Origin: Marinobacterium nitratireducens
GTDB lineage: Bacteria; Pseudomonadota; Gammaproteobacteria; Pseudomonadales; Balneatricaceae
DNA: 64,000 nt
Assembly: GCF_014645375.1 (NCBI RefSeq)
Contig: NZ_BMLT01000003.1
Location: 397,143 to 461,142, forward strand
Direction of reading: 5' to 3'
The position numbers were made by a program, and so were the translations under genes. The stretch's first letter is position 1. Every line of letters starts with the position of its first letter. The notes under the pieces were generated by a model that was given only the letters and a program-made list of their open reading frames with translations, did no database searches and was not told where the DNA came from. Positions 34,250 through 42,581 of this stretch are shown here, in pieces.

Positions 34250-35532
34250 CTATTGCACTTGTGGGGTTCGCACTACTACTTTTATTAGCGTTTACAGGAA
34301 TACCTCTCGGAGTCGTTTCAATTGTCGTAGGTGTTTTGGGTTTTGCCTATTACCGCGGTTGGGATGCTGCGATGACTATGGCGTCACAACAATTTCTGGA
34401 AACAGCTGGTAATCAAAGTCTGGTTGTCATACCTCTGTTTATTTTAATGGGGATTTTTATCTGGCGAGCCAATATATCTGACGACATCTATGCAGCAGGC
34501 TACAGCTGGTTTGGGCGCCGCAAAGGTGGTGTAGCGATGTCCACCGTTGCAGCATCGGGCCTTTTCTCCGCGGTCTGCGGAAGTTCTCTCGCCACAGCGG
34601 CAACGATGTCCAAGGTCGCGATGCCCGCACTCAGAAAGTATCGATACAGCGATAGCATTTCTTCTGGAACCATAGCCGCTGGTGGAACGTTAGGGATTAT
34701 GATCCCCCCCAGCGTACCGATGGTTATTTATGCCATAGTCGCGCAGGAAGATGTTGGCCTTCTTTTTATATCGGGCATAGTGCCTGGAATATTGTTGATT
34801 CTCTCCTTTATACTCGCGATCTACATCGTTGCAACGGTTTATCCGACCCTCGCTCCACGTGGAGAGAAAACAGGCTGGGTGGAAAAATTCAAAAGCTTAA
34901 ACAAAGTTTCACCTATCATTGGTATATTCGCCACCATTCTTGGAGGAATTTATACAGGAGTATTCACACCAACGGAAGCGGCTACCATAGGCGTCATCTT
35001 ATCCTTACTCTATTCAGTTATTAGCGGAAGGATCAGATCGAAAAGAGTGATCTTCGATTGCCTCTCAGAAGCGACGATCGCAAGCGCCAGTATATTTATG
35101 ATCATAATTGGATCAATGATCTTTGCCAGCTTCATCAATATGACAGGATTACCCTACGATATACTCGATTTTGTAGAGTCTCTTGAGCTAGGACCCACTG
35201 CTTTTGTAATTGCTGTCTGTCTCGTCTTTACGGTCCTGGGAATGTTTTTTGAAACTATCGGCATTTTGGTACTAGCACTTCCTGTATTTTTGCCGACCTT
35301 GTACGCCATGGATATAAATCTAATTTGGTTTGGAATACTTACAATTATCGTCATTGAACTAGGGCTAATAACCCCACCTATTGGGATGAATGTATTTGTT
35401 GTCAAGTCATCCATACCAGACATAAATATAAACAAAATTTTTGCCGGCGTTATTCCTTTCCTAATTGCCGACCTTATGGTGTTGGTGGCGGTGTTTTATT
35501 TTCCATCGATCGCCACATTATTTACATCATAA
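34246..35532 (+). CDS. TRAP large permease subunit, DctM type
   Basis: 428 residues, about 12 predicted membrane segments; inner membrane. DctM signatures: FLETAGNQSLVVIPLFILMGIFIWRANISDDIYAAGYSWFGRRKGGVAMSTVAASGLFSAVCGSSLATAATMSKVAMPALRKYRYSDSISSGTIAAGGTLGIMIPPSVPMVIYAIV, and FTPTEAATIGVILSLLYSVISGR. It forms the transport channel with DctQ, energised by ion gradient, and follows it by overlapping start/stop. 21 bp later the sulfatase gene begins, so transport and hydrolysis are co-expressed. Confidence 0.93.
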   Translation: MTIALVGFALLLLLAFTGIPLGVVSIVVGVLGFAYYRGWDAAMTMASQQFLETAGNQSLVVIPLFILMGIFIWRANISDDIYAAGYSWFGRRKGGVAMSTVAASGLFSAVCGSSLATAATMSKVAMPALRKYRYSDSISSGTIAAGGTLGIMIPPSVPMVIYAIVAQEDVGLLFISGIVPGILLILSFILAIYIVATVYPTLAPRGEKTGWVEKFKSLNKVSPIIGIFATILGGIYTGVFTPTEAATIGVILSLLYSVISGRIRSKRVIFDCLSEATIASASIFMIIIGSMIFASFINMTGLPYDILDFVESLELGPTAFVIAVCLVFTVLGMFFETIGILVLALPVFLPTLYAMDINLIWFGILTIIVIELGLITPPIGMNVFVVKSSIPDININKIFAGVIPFLIADLMVLVAVFYFPSIATLFTS

Positions 35533-35553
35533 TCGATAACTTAAGGTACTATC

Positions 35554-37128
35554 ATGAAAAAGCAAAAGAACATACTTTTCGTTATGTGCGATCAATTGCG
35601 GCAGGACTACCTGTCCTGCTATGGTCATGAAACTCTGAAAACACCGAATATAGACGCTCTTGCAAACATGGGCGTAACTTTCGACAATGCCTTTATCCAG
35701 TCACCATTATGTGGTCCGTCCCGAGCATCGTTCTATACCGGACGCTATATGTTCAGCCACGGCTCAAACTGGAATAATTTTCCGCTACGCGTCGATGAAA
35801 AAACCATTGGCGACTACCTGTCTAATTTCAATGTACGCACGGCATTGGTTGGCAAGACGCATATGCTAGTGGACCCCAAAGAGATCCAACGGCTTAAAAT
35901 ATTTTCTGATGCTGAATTGGGCATTCATTTAAGAGAATGCGGTTTTGAGCCCTATACCAGGGATGATGGCCTGCATCCAGACCCGATTGTCGACCCTGAC
36001 CTTGAATATAACAAGTACCTCAGCTCCAAGGGTTATAATGACAGCCATAATCCGTGGAATTATGCAGCGAATGCCATAGAAGTCGAAGGAAAGATAAGTA
36101 GCGGTTGGCTTATGCGTCATTGCAGCAAGCCCGCTCGGGTTGCAGATGAGCACTCTGAAACAGCCTATATGACAGACAAAGCCATAGAATTCATCAACGA
36201 CGCAGGTAAAAATTCTTGGTGCCTGCATCTAAGTTATATAAAACCGCACTGGCCTTATATCGTATCCTCACCCTATCACGATATGTACTCAAAGGAGGAC
36301 ATCAAGCCAGTCGTTCGGTCAAGCGCTGAGCTGACGGATGCACACCCTGTCCACAAAGGGTTCATGGACGTTTCCTATTCCAAGGTATTCTCCGATGATA
36401 AAGTCAGAGATACGGTCATACCGGCCTACATGGGCCTCATAAAACAAGTCGACGACCACTTTGGGCGCCTGATGCGCTTTCTGAGTGAAAACGAATATTT
36501 GGAAAATACTCTGATCGTATTTACTAGTGACCATGGTGACTACCTTGGGGACCACTGGCTCGGCGAGAAGGACCTTTATCACAACCCAAGTATAAAGATT
36601 CCATTGATTATATATGATCCGTGCCGAGAAGCAGATGGAACAAGAGGATCAAGAAACGCCTCACTCGTGGAGTCAATAGACCTTCTTCCAACATTCATTA
36701 GATTCCATTCACAGGAGTCAATGCCCTATCGGCTGGAAGGTACCTCACTCCTGGATACACTCAGGACTGGCAAAGAGCTCTCACGAAAAGGGGCAATAAC
36801 CGAGTTAGATTACTCTTGCAGAGAAGAAGCACGTCGAGCCCTGGAGATAGAACCCGAGCAATGCCGGGGCTTTGTGTACACAACGAAATGCTGGAAGTAC
36901 GTGATGCTTGAAGGCTATGATGCGGTTTTGTTCAACCTGATCGACGATCCGGATGAACTCATCAACGTTGTCGATGATCCAAACAATCGTGACATCGTGC
37001 AGGAGTGTCGTGAAGGTATTTTTGAATGGCTTAGAAAGCGGCGAACACGCAACCAAAGCGAAGAAGAAATCAAGTCCTTACCTAGGGACTTCGAAAAACG
37101 CGCCGGTATTATGATAGGTGTATGGTAA
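35554..37128 (+). CDS. Cytoplasmic sulfatase / phosphonate monoester hydrolase-family enzyme
   Basis: 524 residues, alkaline-phosphatase superfamily sulfatase. Signature Cys53-Gly-Pro-Ser-Arg57 in QSPLCGPSRASFYTGR, where Cys53 should be converted to formylglycine; metal site residues in VMCDQLRQDYLSCYGH (Asp13) and VFTSDHGDYLGDHWL. No signal peptide is present, so it acts in the cytoplasm. It lies 21 bp after the TRAP large subunit, implying that its sulfate (or phosphonate) ester substrate is imported intact. Long C-terminal domain (EELINVV...RRTRNQSEEEIKSLPRDFEKRAG) as in PMH/choline-sulfatase-like members. Substrate not identifiable; an aryl sulfate is proposed from context. Confidence 0.85.
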   Translation: MKKQKNILFVMCDQLRQDYLSCYGHETLKTPNIDALANMGVTFDNAFIQSPLCGPSRASFYTGRYMFSHGSNWNNFPLRVDEKTIGDYLSNFNVRTALVGKTHMLVDPKEIQRLKIFSDAELGIHLRECGFEPYTRDDGLHPDPIVDPDLEYNKYLSSKGYNDSHNPWNYAANAIEVEGKISSGWLMRHCSKPARVADEHSETAYMTDKAIEFINDAGKNSWCLHLSYIKPHWPYIVSSPYHDMYSKEDIKPVVRSSAELTDAHPVHKGFMDVSYSKVFSDDKVRDTVIPAYMGLIKQVDDHFGRLMRFLSENEYLENTLIVFTSDHGDYLGDHWLGEKDLYHNPSIKIPLIIYDPCREADGTRGSRNASLVESIDLLPTFIRFHSQESMPYRLEGTSLLDTLRTGKELSRKGAITELDYSCREEARRALEIEPEQCRGFVYTTKCWKYVMLEGYDAVLFNLIDDPDELINVVDDPNNRDIVQECREGIFEWLRKRRTRNQSEEEIKSLPRDFEKRAGIMIGVW

Positions 37129-37229
37129 CCCATGTTGATAAACGCATAAATGCATGTTAAAAGTAATCATAATGCTTGTATTTTAAGATACCGCCAGGCA
37201 TCCTAAAATTACGAAACCAGCATAAGTCA

Positions 37230-37254
37230 AAAGGCATCTACAAGATGCCTTTTT
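37230..37254 (+). terminator. Terminator after TRAP-sulfatase operon
   Basis: AAAGGCATCT-ACA-AGATGCCTTTTT: a 10-bp stem counting the A/T pairs and a T tract, a strong intrinsic terminator 101 bp after the sulfatase stop. Confidence 0.9.
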
Positions 37255-37334
37255 ATATGCTCAAACATTTAAAACAAAGCAGAACCAAAACCATTATCAG
37301 CCACCTTAAATAATAATATTACCGCAGGTGCATC

Positions 37335-38159
37335 ATGCAGAACAAAGATATTATCAAGTCACTTGTGAAGTCTATTCGGGTTCTTGAAATTATCAACAGT
37401 AACGATGGTTGTACATTAAGTAAGATTCATAATCTGACGTCTATTCCAAAACCGACACTGATAAGGATTCTCAACACCCTTGAGTATTGTCATGTCATTA
37501 GAAAAAATCTTATTGATAATCAGTACAGATCAAACTTTATATTTAGTGGAGACCGCTTTAGAGAGCGCATCATTGGCGTTCTTACAGCAGTGTCCGGGAA
37601 GGTGCTAGATCGCCTATGTAGCGATATTATTTGGCCCTCCGACCTGCTTATCCGCAATGGAATTTATATGGAAGTTGTTGAAACCACACGAAAGCACACT
37701 CCCCTTAGTGTCAACCGAAATAAAATCGGTGACAAGGTAGATATGCTTTCTTCCGCTGTTGGAAGCGCTTATATCTCCTTCTGTTCTGAGAGCGAACGGA
37801 ACGATCTAGTCAATGACTTAAAGAAATCCAGTGACTACAATCTTTTGTGGACTAAAAGCGATACCTGGCTGAGATCGATAATCGAAAGTACCCTAGCGGC
37901 GGGTTACGGCAGCAGAGATATTGATTTTCACGGCGCCCACAAGGGCGAAAAGCCAAAAAATGATGGTCTTTCCGCCATTGCTGTCCCCGTGTACGTAAAG
38001 GGCGATATCGTGGGCTGTATTAATTTACTCTGGCCATCTAGGCTCTTTACGCCACAGGAATTTGCAAAAGGCCATCTTCAACAACTTAAGCAAGCCTCAA
38101 TGGAAATCACGAGGCAAGTCGATAAAATTCTTGTCGAGCCACAGTATAACGAAAGCTAA
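37335..38159 (+). CDS. IclR-family transcriptional regulator
   Basis: 274 residues. Winged helix at residues about 8-65 (VKSIRVLEIINSNDGCTLSKIHNLTSIPKPTLIRILNTLEYCHVIRK), effector domain about 85-265 with ISFCSESERNDLV and GLSAIAVPVYVKGDIVGCINLLWPSRLFTP, as in MhpR/IclR regulators of aromatic catabolism. It sits after the TRAP-sulfatase operon in the same direction, separated by a terminator, and converges on the IS66 remnant and hydroquinone operon. Candidate targets are the GTTTCGC-like palindromes at 32619 and 46974. Low GC content as in the preceding operon. Confidence 0.85.
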   Translation: MQNKDIIKSLVKSIRVLEIINSNDGCTLSKIHNLTSIPKPTLIRILNTLEYCHVIRKNLIDNQYRSNFIFSGDRFRERIIGVLTAVSGKVLDRLCSDIIWPSDLLIRNGIYMEVVETTRKHTPLSVNRNKIGDKVDMLSSAVGSAYISFCSESERNDLVNDLKKSSDYNLLWTKSDTWLRSIIESTLAAGYGSRDIDFHGAHKGEKPKNDGLSAIAVPVYVKGDIVGCINLLWPSRLFTPQEFAKGHLQQLKQASMEITRQVDKILVEPQYNES

Positions 38160-38287
38160 ATGGCGAACAAAAGTCGGCTGATAACTCGACTTCGAAGTGC
38201 AATACTGGCATACGCCGACATTTTATAAAACGGCCTTCTAGCAATATAAGCGAATAAGCTTCAGCAGGAAGACTTGGGTCTTATGGA

Positions 38288-38295
38288 GTTAAAAC
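38288..38295. repeat. 8-bp target-site duplication, left
   Basis: GTTAAAAC, repeated exactly at 40718-40725 outside the right end of the IS66 element; 8 bp is the size made by IS66-family transposition. Confidence 0.92.
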
Positions 38296-38310
38296 GTAAG
38301 CGTCCGGCGA

Positions 38311-39856
38311 TCACACCTTTTCGGCGGCCGCCGGTTTCCAGTTGTGCGGTAGCAACTCATCGATGGCGCTGGCCTTTTGCGTCGGTAGCCGTGCCAGCAC
38401 ATCTTTTAGATAGGCATAGGGCTCATGCTTGTTCAACTTGGCGGACTGGATCAGGCTCATGATCGCGGTGGCACGCCGGCCACTGCGCAGGAAGCCGGCG
38501 AACAGCCAGTTTTTCCGGCCGAGCGCCCAATCTCCACCCGGTTGTTGTCGATCGGGGTTGCGCCGTCATCCAGATAACGCGTTAACGCCGCCTAGCGTTT
38601 GAGGCTGTAGTCCAGGGCGTTGGCGATGGCCGTGCCGTCCGGCACTTTTAGCCGCTGCGCTTGCATCCACGCATGTAGCGCCTCCGTGATCGGCTTAGAG
38701 TGATCTTGCCGAAGCCGTTGTCGCTCATCGGGTGCTAGGTCTCGGGCGTCATGTTCAACCTTGTAGAGCTGTTTGATGTACTCGACCGCCTGGCCGGCGA
38801 TCTGGCTCTTGCCCGTCACATGCAGTTCGACGAACTTCCGTCGAGCATGCGCCATGCAACCGATCTCGGTGATCCCGTTTGCGAAGCTGGCCCGGTAACC
38901 GGCGTAATCATCGCAGACCAGTTGTCCCTGCCAGTCGCCGAGGAAGTCGCTGTCATGCCGGCCGCCGCGACGGGTGTGAAGTCATAGACGACAGCCTTCA
39001 GGCCGGAGAACGGCGTGCTGGCATAGGCCCAGATATAGGCCTTTTGAGTTTTCTTCTTGCCTGGCGCCAGCATCGGCACTGGCGTCTCGTCCGAGTGCAG
39101 CACCGCTTCGCTCAGCAGCCGGTCACGCAGCGCGTGGACTAGGGGCTGCACCTGTACACCGCAGACGCCGATCCACTCGGCCAGCGTCGAACGCGAGATC
39201 GCGGCGCCGGCGCGGGCAAAGATCTGTTCCTGCCGGTACAGCGGCAGGTGGTCGGCGTACTTGGTAATCAGCAGATGGGCCAGCAAGCCGGTGGTCGGGA
39301 TACCCTTGTCGAGGATATGGGGTGGCATCGGTGCCTGTGTCAGCGACTCGCATGTGTCGCAGACCCACTTGCCACGGATATGTCGCTCGACGGTGAACAC
39401 ACCGGGCGTATAGTCGAGTTTCTCGCTGATGTCCTCGCCGATGCGCTTCAACCGGCAGCCGCAGGTACAGTGCTCGGACGCCGGCTCATGATGGATCTCG
39501 GTCCGAGGCAGCTGCGGCGGCAGCGGTGCGCGCTTGGGCTGGCGCTTATCCGATGCCGCAGGTGTGGTTTTCAGCTGCTCGAGCTCCACCTCGATGGCGG
39601 CGATATCGGTATCGATCACTTCCTCGAGCAAGCTGATCTGAAGCACGTTGAGCTGCTCGCTGCGCTGGCCGTACTTGTGGCGCTTGAGCAGCGCCAGCTC
39701 ATGGGTCAGCTGTTGGTTGCGTTGCTCACTATGCCGGAGGGCCTGATCGCGCTGCTGTATCACCTGATCTTGCTGCTCGACACGCGTCATCAGCTCGGCC
39801 GCCAACTGTCGCAGCTGTTCGGGTGAGAGTTGGGAGAGATCAGGCAACGTGGTCAT
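38311..39856 (-). pseudogene. IS66 transposase (TnpC) pseudogene
   Basis: The 5' part (39856 down to about 38971, about 295 residues) is intact: coiled-coil start QLSPEQLRQLAAELMTRVEQQDQVIQQRDQ, zinc-binding EHCTCGCRLKRIG...CDTC, and IS66 core GLLAHLLITKYADHLPLYRQEQIFARAGAAISRSTLAEWIG ... LHSDETPVP with the first catalytic Asp. Near 38971 one base is missing, so DFTP jumps frame; the continuation (RGGRHDSDFLGDWQGQLVCDDYAGYR...) is in the next frame. An in-frame TAG (38592-38594) replaces the Trp expected after ALDYSLKR. A further small deletion near 38530 shifts frame again before the C-terminal KNWLFAGF... segment. Three independent lesions indicate inactivation. Confidence 0.9.
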
Positions 39857-39938
39857 GTTCGGCAGTGTGCCAGAGCCGACAGGATCTGGCGATGCCCATA
39901 ACCGCTTATAGTCTTGCGCCGGCGGTTGTGTTGCGGAG

Positions 39939-40274
39939 CTAAAGCACGCTGATCACGCCGGCGGGGCCGAAGCGCTGCCAGGGGAGTCCCTGTACCAGGG
40001 CCTGGAGCTGTTCCGGGTGCAGCTCCACCCGGTCACCACGCCAAGCCTCGGGCCATTTGAACTTGCCCTGATGCAGGCGACGCGCCGCCAGCCAGACGCC
40101 CAGGCCGTCATGCACCAGCACCTTCATGCGAGTGGCGCGGCGGTTGGCGAACAGATAAGCGCAGTGCGGCTTCGCCGCACCGAACACCGCCACCACCCGC
40201 GCCAGCGCCGTATCGGGCCCGGCGCGCATATCCAGCGGTTCGGTCGCCAGCCAGATCTCGTCGATGCGGATCAT
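39939..40274 (-). CDS. tnpB: IS66 Orf2 (TnpB)
   Basis: 111 residues beginning MIRIDEIWLATEPLDMRAGPDTALARVV, with the family phrase AYLFANRRATRMKVLVHDGLGVWLAARRLHQGKFKWP. An accessory protein required for IS66 transposition. It overlaps the tnpA stop by 4 bp (ATGA). The upstream in-frame start at 40304 lies inside tnpA and is less likely. Appears intact. Confidence 0.93.
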   Translation of the reverse strand: MIRIDEIWLATEPLDMRAGPDTALARVVAVFGAAKPHCAYLFANRRATRMKVLVHDGLGVWLAARRLHQGKFKWPEAWRGDRVELHPEQLQALVQGLPWQRFGPAGVISVL

Positions 40275-40636
40275 CGCAGCAGATCCTGCAACCAGCGCAG
40301 ACAACGGTCGCCGTCAGCCAGGGGCCAGTTCACGACCAGACTGCCGTCGGCACGTGGGATCTCGATCCGGATACTCTCGCCAGAACCCGCCGCCTGCGGT
40401 TGGGCTGATGGGGTTGGCAATGAGATAGTCAGAAAAGGTGGTGACGTCGACATGACATCCTGCTGCCGGGCGGCACGGATCCATTTATGGACCAGGTTGG
40501 CGTTGAGCCCATGATCCAGGGCAATCCGGGCGACCGACGCCCCTGGTTGCTGGCAGTCGGCCACGATCCTGACCTTGAACTCGGCAGTGAAGCGGCGACG
40601 CTTAATGGGGGCTTCCGATACGCTTAGCAGGGTCAT
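40271..40636 (-). CDS. tnpA: IS66 Orf1 (TnpA)
   Basis: 121 residues with an N-terminal helix-turn-helix: KRRRFTAEFKVRIVADCQQPGASVARIALDHGLNANLVHKWIRAARQQ, as in IS3/IS66 first ORFs. A DNA-binding accessory protein of the element. First gene inside the right inverted repeat. Appears intact. Confidence 0.93.
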   Translation of the reverse strand: MTLLSVSEAPIKRRRFTAEFKVRIVADCQQPGASVARIALDHGLNANLVHKWIRAARQQDVMSTSPPFLTISLPTPSAQPQAAGSGESIRIEIPRADGSLVVNWPLADGDRCLRWLQDLLR

Positions 40637-40915
40637 AACAGGTGTCCACTTATAAATAGGTGGACACTATCGCCAGTATACAGCCGAGCGCTCAAGACGG
40701 TTTCGCCGGACGCTTACGTTAAAACCGAATGGAAACCCGGCTGGTTAATACATGAAGAAGGGATGCTTCATCATTGGCCGCAGGCCAATACGCGCACCAC
40801 AGAAACCAGCATATCCACGCATCTGAGCCCGTTTCTGTGATAGGACTTACAAATACAATTTATAAGCCAGGTTAATAAAATATTCTGGATAGGCCCGCCT
40901 ATATATAAACGTAAT

Positions 40916-41293
40916 TCATTCCATCCTTGCAATGTAAACCTGACCATCATGAGTCTCGACAGGAATCGCTTCCAGCCTGAGCCCTTCACAAGGGCCTTCC
41001 GTACAGGCTCCGTCCGCAAACTCGAACTTCGCATAGTGAATCGTACACATGAATTGCCGTTTGTCCGTCGTGAACAGGTTCGAAGCCTCCAGGCCCAAGG
41101 GTACCTGGAAATGAGGACAGACATTCCGATAGGCCCTATAGACTCCCTGATCATTATAAAGAATCATACGAAATTTAAATTTCGCTTCTTCGCCAAAGGA
41201 GAATAGCCTGGCCTTGCCCACACTAACGTCGTTGGTATCGCACAATACAGCCCCTGCCTCAGGTGCATAACGCTCGTCATACCACTTTTTCAT
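40916..41293 (-). CDS. Rieske-type [2Fe-2S] ferredoxin of hydroquinone operon
   Basis: 125 residues. Rieske ligands Cys59-Pro-His61 (NVCPHFQVPLG) and Cys83-x2-His86 (FMCTIHYAKFEF). Soluble, no signal. It is the last gene of the hydroquinone operon and its start overlaps the YciI-like gene by 17 bp. In comparable hap clusters a small ferredoxin is present; in other ring-cleavage operons such proteins re-reduce an oxidised dioxygenase iron. Here reactivation of the Fe(II)-dependent HapCD is plausible but unproven. It does not pair with any hydroxylase in the operon. Confidence 0.85.
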   Translation of the reverse strand: MKKWYDERYAPEAGAVLCDTNDVSVGKARLFSFGEEAKFKFRMILYNDQGVYRAYRNVCPHFQVPLGLEASNLFTTDKRQFMCTIHYAKFEFADGACTEGPCEGLRLEAIPVETHDGQVYIARME

Positions 41294-41600
41294 CTTGTTG
41301 CACCTCTATTCTGCCCAGGCTCCAGTCCCAGGGACAGATCTCTAGACAACCGAACAGGCCGGCCTTATGATAGGGATCGTCTGCCACAAAGCGTTGTACC
41401 TCCAGCAAGGTCTCGGCTTCGATCACAAGCAGCGTCCCGTTCATACTCTCCGCCGTTGCATCCAGCGTTGGCCCCCCAAGCACGACGTTTAGATCATAAA
41501 TGTGTTCTCGCAGGTATTTTCGGTGTTCGGGACGCACTTGAGCCCGGATGGCCCCCATACCGGGCTTGTCTCTGGCAAAAACTGCAAAATACATAATCAA
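41277..41600 (-). CDS. YciI-like (YCII domain) protein
   Basis: 107 residues, dimeric alpha-beta fold family with the conserved HxxYL and DPYHKAGLF context: RPEHRKYLREHIYDLNVVLGGPTL and LLEVQRFVADDPYHKAGLFGCLEICPW. In some catabolic clusters YciI-like proteins act as muconolactone isomerase-like or dehydrochlorinating enzymes; in this operon its substrate is unknown. An internal ATG at 41594 is an alternative start. Overlaps the stop of the upstream dioxygenase gene by 4 bp and the Rieske gene by 17 bp, indicating tight coupling. Confidence 0.8.
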   Translation of the reverse strand: MIMYFAVFARDKPGMGAIRAQVRPEHRKYLREHIYDLNVVLGGPTLDATAESMNGTLLVIEAETLLEVQRFVADDPYHKAGLFGCLEICPWDWSLGRIEVQQDEKVV

Positions 41601-42457
41601 CCCGCATCGTTCAGAACGAAATCGTATTCGAGAAACCAGGCACCTAGACTGACACCAAAGTCCCTGGCCAGGCCAGCATCCTCTATACGGTGGAAATCCT
41701 TTACCAACGACTCCTTGACTCCGAATACAGCATCCGAGTCGATGTAAGGATCCTGACGGTCATAAATCTGGGTCACGACCGGCTCGAATCCTTCGGCACT
41801 GACGATGAAGTGAATATGCGCCGGGCGATAATTGTGCCGTCCAACCGCGCTTAGCATTTCGCCGACAGGACCGTCGCCCGGAATCGGGTAGTATTTGGGT
41901 TTCACGGTCCTGAAGCTGTAGAAACCGTCTTCGTCGCTGAGAAAACAACCACGCAGGTTCATTTCTGGCTGAGATTCGTCCTGCTGCTCATACAACCCGT
42001 TGTCGGCAGCCTGCCAGACGTCGATCAGGGCGCCGGCAACCGGTTTCCCAGCAGCAGTCATGACCCGGCCCCGAACGAGACACTCCTCGCCATCGGCCGT
42101 TCCCCGGGAAATATTGCTCCCCAGAGGCAACAACTGCGCACCGTCTCGATAAAAGGGCCCCAGCACCGCAACTTCGGTCACACCCTCTGGTTTGCGGTTG
42201 GCGATACAGTCTTTCAATGCGGTTACACCGAGCGTATCGGATAGCAGGATATACTCTTGTCGCACGGTATCGCACTTCTGTCCCACGCGGGTCAGAAACT
42301 CTATGCCACTGATCCACTCTTCATCTGTAGGCTCGACTTCCCGGATAAAGGCGTGCAAGTGCCTGACCAGGCATGACATAACGTCGTTGAGTCTGGCATT
42401 TTCCGAATTAAGTGTACCGATAACGACATCGGTAATGTTTTCTTCGCTGATCCCCAT
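41597..42457 (-). CDS. Hydroxyquinol 1,2-dioxygenase (intradiol)
   Basis: 286 residues from the ATG at 42457 (AAGGAAA site); the frame to 42520 is leader. Intradiol fold with N-terminal helical domain (about 1-95) and iron-site motifs: Tyr156 (NGLYEQQ), Tyr189/190 (KPKYYPIP), His214 and His216 (RPAHIHFI). The PKYYPIPGDGPVGEM segment and IYDRQDPYIDSDAVFGVKESL are typical of hydroxyquinol dioxygenases rather than catechol dioxygenases. It converts benzene-1,2,4-triol to maleylacetate, which feeds the reductase encoded upstream. Corresponds to PnpG/HapG in related clusters. Confidence 0.88.
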   Translation of the reverse strand: MGISEENITDVVIGTLNSENARLNDVMSCLVRHLHAFIREVEPTDEEWISGIEFLTRVGQKCDTVRQEYILLSDTLGVTALKDCIANRKPEGVTEVAVLGPFYRDGAQLLPLGSNISRGTADGEECLVRGRVMTAAGKPVAGALIDVWQAADNGLYEQQDESQPEMNLRGCFLSDEDGFYSFRTVKPKYYPIPGDGPVGEMLSAVGRHNYRPAHIHFIVSAEGFEPVVTQIYDRQDPYIDSDAVFGVKESLVKDFHRIEDAGLARDFGVSLGAWFLEYDFVLNDAG

Positions 42458-42581
42458 GCTCTTTTCCTTTATTATTTCGATGGATTCAGGCACTCCGTTC
42501 GGACTTGATACCGGTCGCACCCATGGCGGAGCCGCACACAGATGTACTGGTCGTTACCAAGCCCGACATCATGAGCGGTCG

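Larger units (their letters stand above)
38296..40717 (-). mobile_element. IS66-family insertion sequence, decayed, with intact ends
   Basis: 2422 bp. Terminal inverted repeats of at least 15 bp, GTAAGCGTCCGGCGA (38296-38310 and complement at 40703-40717), begin with the IS66-typical GTAAGCG. It carries tnpA, tnpB and tnpC in leftward order and is bordered by GTTAAAAC duplications. tnpC is disrupted, so the copy cannot move by itself. It lies in the gap between the IclR gene and the Rieske gene, which are convergent, and breaks no other gene. Confidence 0.95.

Noticed and set aside
38274..38462. Small rightward gene next to the IclR gene
   Set aside because: It is the complement of the IS66 transposase end and crosses the inverted repeat.
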